DNA of 48,356 nucleotides from Gammaproteobacteria bacterium (GTDB lineage: Bacteria > Pseudomonadota > Gammaproteobacteria > Chromatiales > Chromatiaceae): NCBI GenBank assembly GCA_030065815.1, contig JASJCU010000030.1, positions 1-48,356 of the forward strand. Reading direction: 5' to 3'. Shown piece after piece: positions 27,853 through 36,370 of the stretch. The stretch's first letter is position 1. Every line of letters begins with the position of its first letter. The notes under the pieces were generated by a model. That model saw nothing but the letters and a program-made list of their open reading frames with translations. It was not told the origin of the DNA and searched no databases. A program made the position numbers and the translations under genes.

Positions 27853-28583
27853 GAGGTGCGCTCCAGCAGGAACTCGGCGATGTGTTGCGTGGCCGGCCCG
27901 TCGCCCTGCTTGTCGAACGCGCCGCCGATGTTCATCAGGCAGCCGCAGTCCTGGCTGATCACGCGGCCGGCACCGGTCGCGCGCAGCGCCGCGGTCTTGT
28001 CGTTGACCATCGCGCCCGACACGGCGCCCTGCTTGACCGCGAACGTGCCGCCGAAGCCGCAGCACTCGGCCTTGCGCGCCTGATCGAGGACCTCGACCTT
28101 GTCGAGCTGCGCGACCAGCGACTCGATACGGTCGGCGACGCCCATCTCGCGTCGCGCCGAGCACGACGTATGGATCGCGATCCGGGTCGGTTCACCGAGA
28201 TCGCTGAGGCGCACATCGAGGACATCGACCAGGAACTCGGTCAGTTCGAACGTGCGTGCCGCGACTGCACGGGCGCGCGCCTCGTCGCGGTCGCCGGCGA
28301 ACAGTTCCGGCCAATGGTGCTTGATCATGCCGGCGCACGAGCCCGACGGCACGACGACCGGGATATCGCGCGCGAGGCAAGCGAGCTGCGCGCGTGCGAC
28401 CCGACGGGCCTCGTCGCGGTAGCCGGAATTGAACGCCGGTTGGCCGCAGCAGGTCTGGTCGTCGGGAAAGACAACGTCGACGCCCTCGCGGCGAATCAGC
28501 TGCATGCCGGCCAGGCCGGCACGTGGATACAGCAGGTCGACCAGGCAGGTGGCGAAGAAATAGATCGAGTCGGGTCTGTCCAA
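27849..28583 (-). CDS. lutA: Lactate utilization protein A (cysteine-rich CCG domains)
   Basis: A 244-residue protein with two CCG cysteine-rich domains of the heterodisulfide-reductase type: TCCGQPAFNSGY near residue 44 and ECCGFGGTFAV near residue 167. These likely bind an iron-sulfur cluster and pass electrons from lactate. The start is TTG at 28583: the family begins with a short leader before IYFFATCLVDLLYP, a GAGGA lies 8 nt upstream of the TTG, and no ATG is available close by. The length then matches B. subtilis LutA (about 238 residues). First gene of lutABC, 191 nt downstream of the GntR regulator gene on the same strand. Confidence 0.9.
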   Translation of the reverse strand: MDRPDSIYFFATCLVDLLYPRAGLAGMQLIRREGVDVVFPDDQTCCGQPAFNSGYRDEARRVARAQLACLARDIPVVVPSGSCAGMIKHHWPELFAGDRDEARARAVAARTFELTEFLVDVLDVRLSDLGEPTRIAIHTSCSARREMGVADRIESLVAQLDKVEVLDQARKAECCGFGGTFAVKQGAVSGAMVNDKTAALRATGAGRVISQDCGCLMNIGGAFDKQGDGPATQHIAEFLLERTS

Positions 28584-28774
28584 GGTCGGTGTCCTCAGTG
28601 GGCGGCCGCGCCGCGGCCGCGACCGTGGGGCAGGGCGTGAGTTCGGCCGCAATCACGTGGCCCGCGGCTCGCGGCCTCGTGGTCAGCGGCGATCGCGGGT
28701 GTGGCGCGGTCGAGCGGGCAGGCAACCGCATCGGCCGCGCGGCCGACCCTGCCCGGTGCGTGTCGCGCCGCCAT

Positions 28775-29539
28775 TCAGTCAGCGCCCCGGTCGTCGAAGA
28801 TCGACGAGTAGAGGCGCGAGTTGCGCGCCAGGCGCGCCTGGTTCTGGAACTCGCGAAACGATTCGTAGGCGAATTCCAGGTGGTGTTTCGCGGCGTCGCG
28901 TGCGGCATCCGGGTCGCGGTCCATGATCGTCGTGACCATGGCCTTGTGCTGACGGCACAGCACCTCGACGAACTTCGGCGACGCGTAGAACTGGTCGAGG
29001 TAGGAATTGATCGCGGTCTCGAGCACGTCCTGCACCGCGTGCATGAAGTGCAGCAGCACGACGTTGTGCGCGCTCTCGATCACCGCCATGTGGAAACCGG
29101 CGTCGGCCTTGAGCTTGTCGAGGCTGGCGGCGTCGGAGCGATGGACTTCGGCCATCGCGTTGTAACGCGACCAGATGCGTTCGCGGTCGGCGTCGGTCGC
29201 GCGCAGCGCGGCATTGAACGCCGCGACGCCTTCGAGCTCCTTGCGCACCTCGAGGGTGTCGAATTCGGCGTCGGCCTGGTCCTTGAGCAGCGCCAGCAGT
29301 GGGTCGCTGAAGCTCGTCGTCAGCGACTCCGCTACGAAGGTGCCGCCGCCCTGGCGGGTGTTCAGCAGGCCCTTGCTGGCCAGTTTCTGGATCGCCTCGC
29401 GCAGCGACGGCCGCGAGATACCGAGGCGCTCGGACAGCTGGCGCTCCGCCGGCAGGCGTTCACCGGGCTTGAGTGTGCCGTCGGCGATCATGCCCTCGAG
29501 TTGTTCGGCGATCTGGTCGGAGAGTTTGACGCGCTGCAT
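28775..29539 (-). CDS. GntR-family regulator, FadR/LldR-like
   Basis: A 254-residue transcription factor. The N-terminal winged helix is complete (SDQIAEQLEGMIADGTL, PGERLPAERQLSERLGISRP, SLREAIQKLASKGLL, RQGGGTFV). The C-terminal FCD domain carries Asp/His metal- or ligand-site residues (DAGFHMAV, RQHKAM, KHHLEF). The subgroup is that of LldR and PdhR, which sense lactate or pyruvate and bind sites of the type TGGT-n3-ACCA. It lies between lutABC and the TRAP operon. A matching motif sits just downstream of its own predicted promoter and another downstream of the dctP promoter. It therefore probably represses both transcripts until lactate is present; the ligand is inferred from context. Confidence 0.9.
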   Translation of the reverse strand: MQRVKLSDQIAEQLEGMIADGTLKPGERLPAERQLSERLGISRPSLREAIQKLASKGLLNTRQGGGTFVAESLTTSFSDPLLALLKDQADAEFDTLEVRKELEGVAAFNAALRATDADRERIWSRYNAMAEVHRSDAASLDKLKADAGFHMAVIESAHNVVLLHFMHAVQDVLETAINSYLDQFYASPKFVEVLCRQHKAMVTTIMDRDPDAARDAAKHHLEFAYESFREFQNQARLARNSRLYSSIFDDRGAD

Positions 29540-29547
29540 GCTTCTTC

Positions 29548-29563
29548 AATGGTCTTACCAATT
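29548..29563. promoter_or_regulatory. Predicted GntR/LldR operator, regulator side
   Basis: AATGGTCTTACCAATT, with the core inverted repeat TGGT-CTT-ACCA (29550-29560). It lies between the predicted transcription start of the regulator gene and its ATG, so binding would block the gene's own transcription. It shares TGGYCTTACCAATT with the site at 29774-29787. Confidence 0.72.
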
Positions 29564-29574
29564 ATCCGTAGCCA

Positions 29575-29603
29575 AGTGTAGACGCCTTTTCCCGGTCACT
29601 CAA
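29575..29603 (-). promoter_or_regulatory. Predicted sigma-70 promoter of the GntR gene
   Basis: On the minus strand, a -35 TTGAGT (29603-29598) and a -10 TACACT (29580-29575) are separated by 17 nt. Each matches four of six consensus bases. Transcription would start about 29568, immediately before the operator-like motif. Confidence 0.6.
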
Positions 29604-29741
29604 GCGCTCTTTGCGCGGCATCGTGGCGGCACTGTCCGCGACCAGGAGACACCGGTCTGGCCCCCCAAAAAAGCGCAAAATCGGCCGAAAATAATCAGTT
29701 TTTCATAATATTCAGATTGCATGGGACAGCCTGCTGCGGGC
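29604..29741. other. Core of the divergent regulator/TRAP intergenic region
   Basis: No gene. It includes an A/T-rich tract around 29680-29725 (AAAATAATCAG, TTTTTCATAATATTC), exceptional in this GC-rich DNA, which may be an UP element or binding site for a nucleoid protein or activator upstream of the dctP promoter. Confidence 0.4.
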
Positions 29742-29769
29742 TTGACAACGACAATTCCTCTGCCAGAAT
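29742..29769 (+). promoter_or_regulatory. Predicted sigma-70 promoter of the dctPQM operon
   Basis: A perfect -35 TTGACA (29742-29747) and a -10 CAGAAT (29764-29769, four of six consensus bases) with a 16-nt spacer. The start site would fall near 29776, inside the second operator-like motif, an arrangement expected for repression. Confidence 0.68.
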
Positions 29770-29773
29770 TCGC

Positions 29774-29787
29774 TGGCCTTACCAATT
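29774..29787. promoter_or_regulatory. Predicted GntR/LldR operator, TRAP side
   Basis: TGGCCTTACCAATT, differing from the regulator-side site by one base (C for T). It overlaps the expected transcription start of the dctP operon. A further TTACCAGTTGG just downstream (29788-29798) may extend the site. Confidence 0.72.
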
Positions 29788-29855
29788 TACCAGTTGGACA
29801 ACAAGCCTGGTCGACACCCAGCACCAAGAACCATCTGCCCCCGGAGGAGAGACGA

Positions 29856-30938
29856 ATGAAGAAGACGATTTTGAGCCTGGCGACCGCAGCCGCGCTGTCG
29901 CTGACCTTGGCGGCCACGCCGGCCGTCGCCGCGAAGAAAGTACTGTTGAAGGTGCCAGTCTGGTTCGGCACCCACCTGACCGGCCTCGGCTCGACGCCGA
30001 AGTGGCTGTCCGAGCAGGTCAACGAGGCGTCCGGCGGCAGTGTCAGGATCAAGATCTACGAGCCCGGCAAGCTGATCCCGCCAAAGGAGATGCTGGAGGC
30101 GGTATCCAAGGGGCAGGTCAACGCCGGCTGGACCACGCCTGGCTACAACACCGGCCTGCTGGGTCAGAAGGGTGCGATCTTCTCCGCCGTGCCGTTCGGG
30201 CCGGACGCCCCGGAGTTCCTCGCCTGGGTCTACTACGGTGACGGCCGCAAGCTGTGGCAGGAGACCTACGACAAGGCCGGTTACAACGTGCACTCGATCC
30301 CGTGCTCGATCATCGCACCGGAGACCTCGGGCTGGTTCTCCAAGGAGATCAACTCGCCGGCCGACCTCGACGGCCTGCGCATGCGCTTCTTCGGTCTCGG
30401 CGCGCTGGTCATGGAGAAACTCGGCGTCAGCACGTCGCTGCTGCCGTCGAAAGAGATATTCCCGGCCCTGGAGAAAGGCGCGATCGACGCCACCGAATTC
30501 TCGATGCCGGCCATCGACAAGCTGCTCGGCTTCCACAAGATACTCAAGTACAACTACTTCCCGGGTTGGCACCAGCCGGCGACGATGTTTGACCTGATCA
30601 TCAACAAGGACACCTGGAACAAGATGGACAAGCAGCAGCAGGCCGTCCTCGAGATGGGCTGCAAGGCCGCGATGCTCGACGGCCTGGCGCTCGGTGAGGC
30701 GATCCAGTTCCCCGAGATCAAGGCCAACGCCGAGCGCGGCGTCGAGGTTCGCTACTGGAGCGACGAGATGCTGAACGCGTTCCGCAGCAAGTGGGACGAA
30801 GTGGTCGCCGAGGAGAGCGCCAAGGACGCGGATTTCAAACGCATCTACGATAACCTGCAGGCCTTCCGCGCCGACTACGCGGAGTGGAACAAGCTCGGCT
30901 TCCTGCCGCGCCCTGGCACGCAGCGCGTCGCCCAGTAA
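29856..30938 (+). CDS. dctP: TRAP transporter substrate-binding protein (2-oxo/2-hydroxy acid type)
   Basis: A 360-residue periplasmic binding protein. Residues 1-25 are a signal peptide ending TPAVAA. The mature part fits the TakP-like branch of DctP receptors that bind monocarboxylic oxo or hydroxy acids: GWTTPGYNTG, ETSGWFSKEI, LRMRFFGLGALVMEKLG with the carboxylate-binding Arg, EIFPALEKGAIDATEF, and YNYFPGWHQP. Lactate or pyruvate is the best guess given lutABC and dld on either side, since lactate-binding members of this branch are known. ATG at 29856 follows GGAGGAG. First gene of dctPQM, behind a repressible promoter. Confidence 0.92.
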   Translation: MKKTILSLATAAALSLTLAATPAVAAKKVLLKVPVWFGTHLTGLGSTPKWLSEQVNEASGGSVRIKIYEPGKLIPPKEMLEAVSKGQVNAGWTTPGYNTGLLGQKGAIFSAVPFGPDAPEFLAWVYYGDGRKLWQETYDKAGYNVHSIPCSIIAPETSGWFSKEINSPADLDGLRMRFFGLGALVMEKLGVSTSLLPSKEIFPALEKGAIDATEFSMPAIDKLLGFHKILKYNYFPGWHQPATMFDLIINKDTWNKMDKQQQAVLEMGCKAAMLDGLALGEAIQFPEIKANAERGVEVRYWSDEMLNAFRSKWDEVVAEESAKDADFKRIYDNLQAFRADYAEWNKLGFLPRPGTQRVAQ

Positions 30939-30976
30939 GCCTCCGCGGCCTGCACACCGCAGCAGGCTGAACGGCT

Positions 30977-31007
30977 GTTCCGGGGAAGCGGCTGCTCTCC
31001 CCGGAAC
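30977..31007 (+). promoter_or_regulatory. Intercistronic hairpin between dctP and dctQ
   Basis: Perfect 10-bp stem GTTCCGGGGA (30977-30986) / TCCCCGGAAC (30998-31007) with an 11-nt loop and no U-run. In binding-protein transporter operons such hairpins protect the 3' end of the receptor mRNA and raise its level relative to the permease genes; that role is inferred here. Confidence 0.7.
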
Positions 31008-31030
31008 GGCGCCCAACACAGGTCACCGCC

Positions 31031-31657
31031 ATGTCTGCCGGAAACCCGACGCTGCAGTACCACATACCGGTCGTCGCCTTTCTCAATGCCATCGTACGGC
31101 GGATCGCCGAGACCACGGCCTGGTTCAACGTGATCCTGATTGGCGTGATCGTCGCCCAGGTTGTCATGCGTTACGGCTTCAACAAGGGCCTGGTGCCGCT
31201 CGAGGAGCTGATGTGGCACTTGTACGCCGTCGCGTTCATGTTCGGCATGGCCTACGCGGTGACCAACGACTCGCACATCCGCGTGGACCTCGTGCACATG
31301 GCGCTGCCGAAGCGCACCCAGCACGTGTTCGAGATCCTCGGCATCCTGTTGCTGCTGATGCCGTTCTTGTGGATCGTTTTCGACCACAGCCTGGGCTGGA
31401 CGCTCGAGGCCTACCGCGTCAACGAATCGTCCGCCAATCCGACCGGCCTGCCGTACCGCTGGCTGATCAAGGCCGTCGTGCCGATCACGATGGTGTTGAT
31501 CTTCATCGCCGCGCTGGCGCGCCTGATCCAGGAAGTGAGCCTGCTGCTGCACCACGGCAAAGAGCCGGATGACGATGTACCGGGTCGCGTGTCGATGATG
31601 CGCCACCTGTTCAAGCCGCAGCGCCGCGACGACGACGATGCCGGGGGTGCCCGCTGA
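31031..31657 (+). CDS. dctQ: TRAP transporter small permease subunit
   Basis: A 208-residue inner-membrane protein with four predicted helices (about residues 30-55, 62-85, 105-125 and 150-170). The family segment VVMRYGFNKGLVPLEELMWHLYAVAFMFG, with the EE-x-x-W pattern, is clear. Longer than a minimal DctQ because of N- and C-terminal cytoplasmic tails, the latter highly charged (PQRRDDDDAG). It supports the large permease in sodium-coupled uptake of the substrate delivered by DctP. Its stop overlaps the dctM start by one base (TGATG). Confidence 0.92.
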   Translation: MSAGNPTLQYHIPVVAFLNAIVRRIAETTAWFNVILIGVIVAQVVMRYGFNKGLVPLEELMWHLYAVAFMFGMAYAVTNDSHIRVDLVHMALPKRTQHVFEILGILLLLMPFLWIVFDHSLGWTLEAYRVNESSANPTGLPYRWLIKAVVPITMVLIFIAALARLIQEVSLLLHHGKEPDDDVPGRVSMMRHLFKPQRRDDDDAGGAR

Positions 31658-33051
31658 TGCACCTCGAACCCGAAAACTATCTCGTCATCGCGATGTTCGT
31701 GTCGTTCATCGCGCTGCTGTTTACCGGCTTCCCGGTGGCCTGGGTACTGGCCGGTGTCGGTATAGGCTTCGCCGGCATCGCGTACTGGACTGACAGCATG
31801 GACTGGACGGTCACCGGCCTCGACTACAACACGCTCGGCCTGCTGACCGGACGCATCTTCAGCATCATGGACAACTGGGTGCTGGTCGCGCTGCCGATGT
31901 TCATCTTCATGGGTTTGATGCTCGACAAGTCCGGCGTCGCCGAGCGCATGATGCATTCGATGCAGAAGCTGTTCGGCAACGTCAAGGGCGGCCTGGCGAT
32001 CACCGTGACGCTGATCGGCATCATCCTCGCCGCGTCGACCGGCATCATCGGCGCGTCGGTCGTGCTGCTCGGCGTGATGTCGCTGCCGATCATGCTCAAG
32101 CAGAGCTACCACAAGCCGCTGGCGCTCGGCACGGTCGCCGCCTCCGGCTGCCTCGGCATCCTGATTCCGCCGTCGATCATGCTGGTCATCATGGGCGACC
32201 AGCTCGGCGTCTCCGTCGGCGACCTGTTCATGGGCGCGGTGTTTCCCGGCCTGATCCTCGGCGTGCTGTACATCGCGTACATCTACACCTACGGCAGGCT
32301 GCGTCCCGAGAACGCACCGCTGGCCGCCGACCACAAGCCGATCGAGCTCGCCGACGTGCTGCGGGTCATGCTCGACATCCTGCCGCCTGCGGCGCTGATC
32401 CTCGCCGTGCTCGGTTCGATCTTCGCCGGTGTCGCGACCGTGACCGAGGCCTCGGGTATCGGTGCGCTGGGTGCGACCATCCTGTCGGCCGCGTACCGCA
32501 AGCTCGACTTCGCGGTGTTCAAGGAGGTCGTCATCAACACGATGAACACGTCGGCCTACATCTTTGCGATCTTCGTCGGCGCGACGATCTTCGCGCTGGT
32601 ATTGCGCGAGTGCGGCGGCGACGAGCTGATCGAGACGGCGCTGAATTCGCTGGGCCTCGGCCCGCTCGGCCTGATCGCCGTGGTCCTGGTGCTGATCTTC
32701 CTGCTCGGCTTCTTCCTCGACTGGATCGAGATCAGCCTGATCATGCTGCCATTGCTCGGCCCGGTGATCGCCGGCCTCGACCTCGCCGTTGAGGGCTACG
32801 GTGTCGTCGACAACCCGAACCTGGTCTGGTTCGCACTGCTGGTCGCGGTGACGCTGCAGACCTCGTTCCTGACGCCGCCGGTCGGCTTCGCGATCTTCTA
32901 TCTCAAGGGTGTCTGCCCGCCGGGCGTCAAACTGGTCGATATATATAAAGGTGTGGTGCCGTTCATCGTGCTGCAGCTGATCGGCCTCGGGCTGGTGTTC
33001 GCGTTCCCGCAACTGGTCACCTGGCTGCCGGCCATCGCCTACGCCAACTAG
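31657..33051 (+). CDS. dctM: TRAP transporter large permease subunit
   Basis: A 464-residue polytopic inner-membrane protein with about a dozen hydrophobic helices. DctM signatures include LFTGFPVAWVL near the start, MFIFMGLMLDKSGVAERMM, AASTGIIGASVVLLGVMSLP, SGCLGILIPPSIMLVIMGDQLGVSVGDLF-type residues, and GFFLDWIEISLIMLPLLGPV. It forms the ion-coupled translocation channel. It is translationally coupled to dctQ. A 268-nt gap with no evident terminator separates it from the dehydrogenase gene downstream. Confidence 0.95.
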   Translation: MHLEPENYLVIAMFVSFIALLFTGFPVAWVLAGVGIGFAGIAYWTDSMDWTVTGLDYNTLGLLTGRIFSIMDNWVLVALPMFIFMGLMLDKSGVAERMMHSMQKLFGNVKGGLAITVTLIGIILAASTGIIGASVVLLGVMSLPIMLKQSYHKPLALGTVAASGCLGILIPPSIMLVIMGDQLGVSVGDLFMGAVFPGLILGVLYIAYIYTYGRLRPENAPLAADHKPIELADVLRVMLDILPPAALILAVLGSIFAGVATVTEASGIGALGATILSAAYRKLDFAVFKEVVINTMNTSAYIFAIFVGATIFALVLRECGGDELIETALNSLGLGPLGLIAVVLVLIFLLGFFLDWIEISLIMLPLLGPVIAGLDLAVEGYGVVDNPNLVWFALLVAVTLQTSFLTPPVGFAIFYLKGVCPPGVKLVDIYKGVVPFIVLQLIGLGLVFAFPQLVTWLPAIAYAN

Positions 33052-33319
33052 TGCGCCTCAGGAGCAGCCGCGCCATGTTCAGCGTCCATCCAGAAAATCG
33101 AATCCAGCCACGCTGTGTCGCAGGTCGCCGACCCGCCGCCGGGCGGCGCGGCGCGGTTGCGCAGCATGCCCTGAGTCCGCAGCGGCTTGGCCTGGCGGCG
33201 CCCGCCACGCCATTGCCCCCGTCGCCACGCAAGGCGGCCCTCGCCTGCGGCACGTCCCTGGCCGAACGTGCTGCCGTGGCAATCGACTACCGCACGAGGG
33301 TGGTGCAGGACGACCGATC

Positions 33320-36187
33320 ATGAGCACCCGGGACATCGCCGCACTGAAACACGACCTCGCCGCGTTCATCGACGAAGACCGCCTGATCGATGACCCGCTG
33401 CGCACCTTGGCCTACGGCACCGACGCGAGCTTCTACCGCCTCGTGCCGCAGCTGGTCGTCAAGGTCGTCGACGAGGCCGAGGTGTCGGAGCTGCTGCGCC
33501 TCGCGCATCGCCACCGTACCCCGGTGACGTTTCGCGCCGCCGGTACCAGTCTATCCGGGCAGTCGATCACCGACTCGGTGCTGGTCATGCTCGACGGCGA
33601 TGCGTGGCGCGATTACGCCATCAACGAGGACGCGTCGACGATCCGCCTGCAGCCGGGGATCATCGGTGCGCAGGCCAACCGCTACCTGGCCGCGCACGGC
33701 CGCAAGATCGGGCCGGACCCGGCGTCGATCGCGACCTGCAAGATCGGTGGCATCGCCGCCAACAATGCCTCGGGCATGTGCTGCGGCGTTGCGCAGAACA
33801 GCTATCAGACGCTGGCGTCGATGCGCCTGATTCTCGCCGACGGGACGCTGGTCGACACCGGCGACGCGGCGAGCCGCGACGCATTCCGTGCCTCCCATGC
33901 CGAGCTGCTGGCCGGCATCGATGCCCTGTGCGCCGACGTCGCCGTCAACTCCGAGCTCGGTGCGCGCATCGCCCACAAGTTCAAGATCAAGAACACCACC
34001 GGCTACAGCCTCAACGCGCTGGTCGACTACGAGGATCCGATCGACGTCCTGCAGCACCTGATGATCGGTTCGGAGGGCACGCTCGGCTTCATCGCCGAGA
34101 TCACCTACCGCACCGTCGTCGAGCACGCGCACAAGGCGAGCGCGCTGGTGTTCTTCCCCGACGTCGCCGCGGCCTGTGACGCGGTCGCCCGGCTCAAGGC
34201 GGAGCCGGTCGATGCGGTCGAGATCATGGACCGCGCGGCACTGCGCTCGGTGCAGGATCAGCCGGGCATGCCGACGCAGCTCGCGACGCTGCCGGACGGT
34301 GCCGCGGCGCTGCTGATCGAGACCCGTGCCGGCTCGGCTCGCGGCCTCGCCGACAACATTGCAGCGATCACGCGGGCCCTTGCCTCGGTGGTCACGCTCG
34401 GCGCCGTCGAATTCACCGCCGATGCCGCGGAATGTGCGGCGCTGTGGAAGATCCGCAAGGGCATGTTCCCGTCGGTCGGTGCCATGCGCGAGGCGGGGAC
34501 GACAGTGGTCATCGAAGACGTCGCGTTCCCGGTGCCGCGGCTCGCCGCGGCGACGGTGGAACTGCAGGCGCTGTTCGCGACCTACGGCTACGACAACGCG
34601 ATCATCTTCGGCCATGCGCTCGAGGGCAACCTGCACTTCGTGATCACGCCGGACTTCGGCGTGGCCGCCGAGGTCGAGCGCTACCACGCGTTCATGGACG
34701 CCCTGTGTCACATGGTCGTCGAGACCTACGACGGCTCGCTGAAGGCCGAGCACAGTACCGGGCGCAACATCGCGCCGTACGTCGAGCTCGAATGGGGTGC
34801 CGACGCCTATGCGCTGATGCGGCGCATCAAGGCCCTGCTCGATCCGCACGGCCTGCTCAATCCCGGCGTGATACTCAACGACGATGCCGACGTGCACGTC
34901 AAGAACCTGAAGTCGATGGCCGCCGTCGATCCGCTGGTCGACCGCTGCATCGAGTGCGGGTTCTGCGAGCCGGTCTGTCCGTCGCGCGAGCTGACGTTGA
35001 GTCCGCGCCAGCGTATCGTCGTGCTGCGCGAGCGCGCGCGTCTCGGCGCTGCCGCGGGCAACGCCGACGATGTGCTGCACGGCGACGGGTTCGACTACGC
35101 GGTCGAGGAGACCTGTGCCGGCGACGGTCTGTGCGCGACCCGCTGCCCGGTCGGGATCGACACCGGTCAGATGATGCGCAGCCTGCGCGCACAGGGCAAC
35201 GGGGCCACCGGCACGCGCGTCGCCGGCTGGATCGACCGGCACATGGCCGGGGTGACGGCCGCGACGCGCACCGGGCTACGCCTCGTACACGGTGTCAGCC
35301 GCGTCACCGGGGAGGTGCCGCTGGAGAGGCTGAGCGGTGCGCTCCGCCGGGTCAGCGGTGATCGCGTGCCGGACTGGCACCGCTGGATGCCGCGTGCGGG
35401 ACGTCGCGTTTCCAATGCTCAGTCTGCAACAAATACTAGTGATCGCGAGCGCAAGCGCTGCGTATATTTCAGCGCCTGTGTCAGTCGCAGCATGGGCACG
35501 GCCAGCTGTGACAGCGAGTCGCGTGACCTCGTAGACGTCATGCATTCGCTGCTCGCCAAGGCCGGCTACGAGGTGGTGATCCCGCCGGACGTGAATGCCC
35601 AGTGCTGCGGCATGCCGTTCAACAGCAAGGGCTTCAACGACAGCGCCGAGGCGGCGGTGCGCCGCCTCGAAGAGAGCCTGTGGCTGGCCTCCGAGCAGGG
35701 CCGTCTGCCGGTCCTGTGCGATACCAGCCCGTGCACTGCCAGGATGCAGGCGCAGTTCGACAGGGACCTGAAGATCTATGAACCGGTGGGGTTCATCCGC
35801 GCGTTCCTGCTGCCCGAGATGGAGCGGGTCGCGCAGGTCGACAGCATCGCGCTGCACGTGACCTGCAGTGCCAAGAAGATGGGCCTCGACGAGGATTTTC
35901 ACGCCGTGGCCAGCGCCTGCGCGCGGCAGGTGTTCGTCCCCGAGGAGGAGGGCTGCTGCGGTTTCGCCGGCGACAAGGGCTTCCAGACTCCGGAGCTGAA
36001 TGCCAGTGCCCTGTCGCGGCTGAAACAACAGTTGCCTGAAGGTTGCGACCAGGGCTATTCGAACAGCCGCACCTGTGAGATCGGCCTGTCGCGCCACAGC
36101 GGAATTCCCTACCGGTCGATCGCGTACCTCGTCGACCGCTGCTACGCGGCGCGACGTGACGCGATCGCGACGGGATCAGAGATCTGA
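33320..36187 (+). CDS. dld: FAD- and Fe-S-containing D-lactate dehydrogenase (Dld type)
   Basis: A 955-residue membrane-associated, quinone-linked type dehydrogenase expected to oxidise D-lactate to pyruvate. An FAD_binding_4 (PCMH) domain occupies about residues 40-270 (FRAAGTSLSGQS, GPDPASIATCKIGG), then an FAD-oxidase C-terminal domain to about 530. Fe-S motifs follow at CIECGFCEPVCPSRE and CAGDGLCATRCPVG. The C-terminal third has two CCG domains, QCCGMPFNSKGF and GCCGFAGDKGF. This architecture matches the long D-iLDH of Pseudomonas lld operons; related 2-hydroxyacid dehydrogenases cannot be excluded. It follows dctM and probably shares that transcript. Confidence 0.87.
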   Translation: MSTRDIAALKHDLAAFIDEDRLIDDPLRTLAYGTDASFYRLVPQLVVKVVDEAEVSELLRLAHRHRTPVTFRAAGTSLSGQSITDSVLVMLDGDAWRDYAINEDASTIRLQPGIIGAQANRYLAAHGRKIGPDPASIATCKIGGIAANNASGMCCGVAQNSYQTLASMRLILADGTLVDTGDAASRDAFRASHAELLAGIDALCADVAVNSELGARIAHKFKIKNTTGYSLNALVDYEDPIDVLQHLMIGSEGTLGFIAEITYRTVVEHAHKASALVFFPDVAAACDAVARLKAEPVDAVEIMDRAALRSVQDQPGMPTQLATLPDGAAALLIETRAGSARGLADNIAAITRALASVVTLGAVEFTADAAECAALWKIRKGMFPSVGAMREAGTTVVIEDVAFPVPRLAAATVELQALFATYGYDNAIIFGHALEGNLHFVITPDFGVAAEVERYHAFMDALCHMVVETYDGSLKAEHSTGRNIAPYVELEWGADAYALMRRIKALLDPHGLLNPGVILNDDADVHVKNLKSMAAVDPLVDRCIECGFCEPVCPSRELTLSPRQRIVVLRERARLGAAAGNADDVLHGDGFDYAVEETCAGDGLCATRCPVGIDTGQMMRSLRAQGNGATGTRVAGWIDRHMAGVTAATRTGLRLVHGVSRVTGEVPLERLSGALRRVSGDRVPDWHRWMPRAGRRVSNAQSATNTSDRERKRCVYFSACVSRSMGTASCDSESRDLVDVMHSLLAKAGYEVVIPPDVNAQCCGMPFNSKGFNDSAEAAVRRLEESLWLASEQGRLPVLCDTSPCTARMQAQFDRDLKIYEPVGFIRAFLLPEMERVAQVDSIALHVTCSAKKMGLDEDFHAVASACARQVFVPEEEGCCGFAGDKGFQTPELNASALSRLKQQLPEGCDQGYSNSRTCEIGLSRHSGIPYRSIAYLVDRCYAARRDAIATGSEI

Positions 36188-36370
36188 GCCGCCGTATCCC
36201 ATGGCTCGGGGACGTTTTAGGCCCAACAGGCCTCGTTAATCGGCCATGTGCAGCGATCCTGCGCATGGGGGCGACAAACACGGCTGCTTGCCGCGTCGCG
36301 CGGGTCTCCGCCGGGGTGGTGAACGGCGCGTTGGTCCGCCTCGCTGCCACCACCCCGGAGGAAACAACAA

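Noticed and set aside
33052-33319. Separate gene between dctM and dld
   Set aside because: The open frame through this stretch has no ribosome-binding site or motif; it looks like a 5' untranslated or spacer region.
36219-36233. Small hairpin AGGCC / GGCCT after dld
   Set aside because: Five-base-pair stem with no U-run; not a supported terminator.
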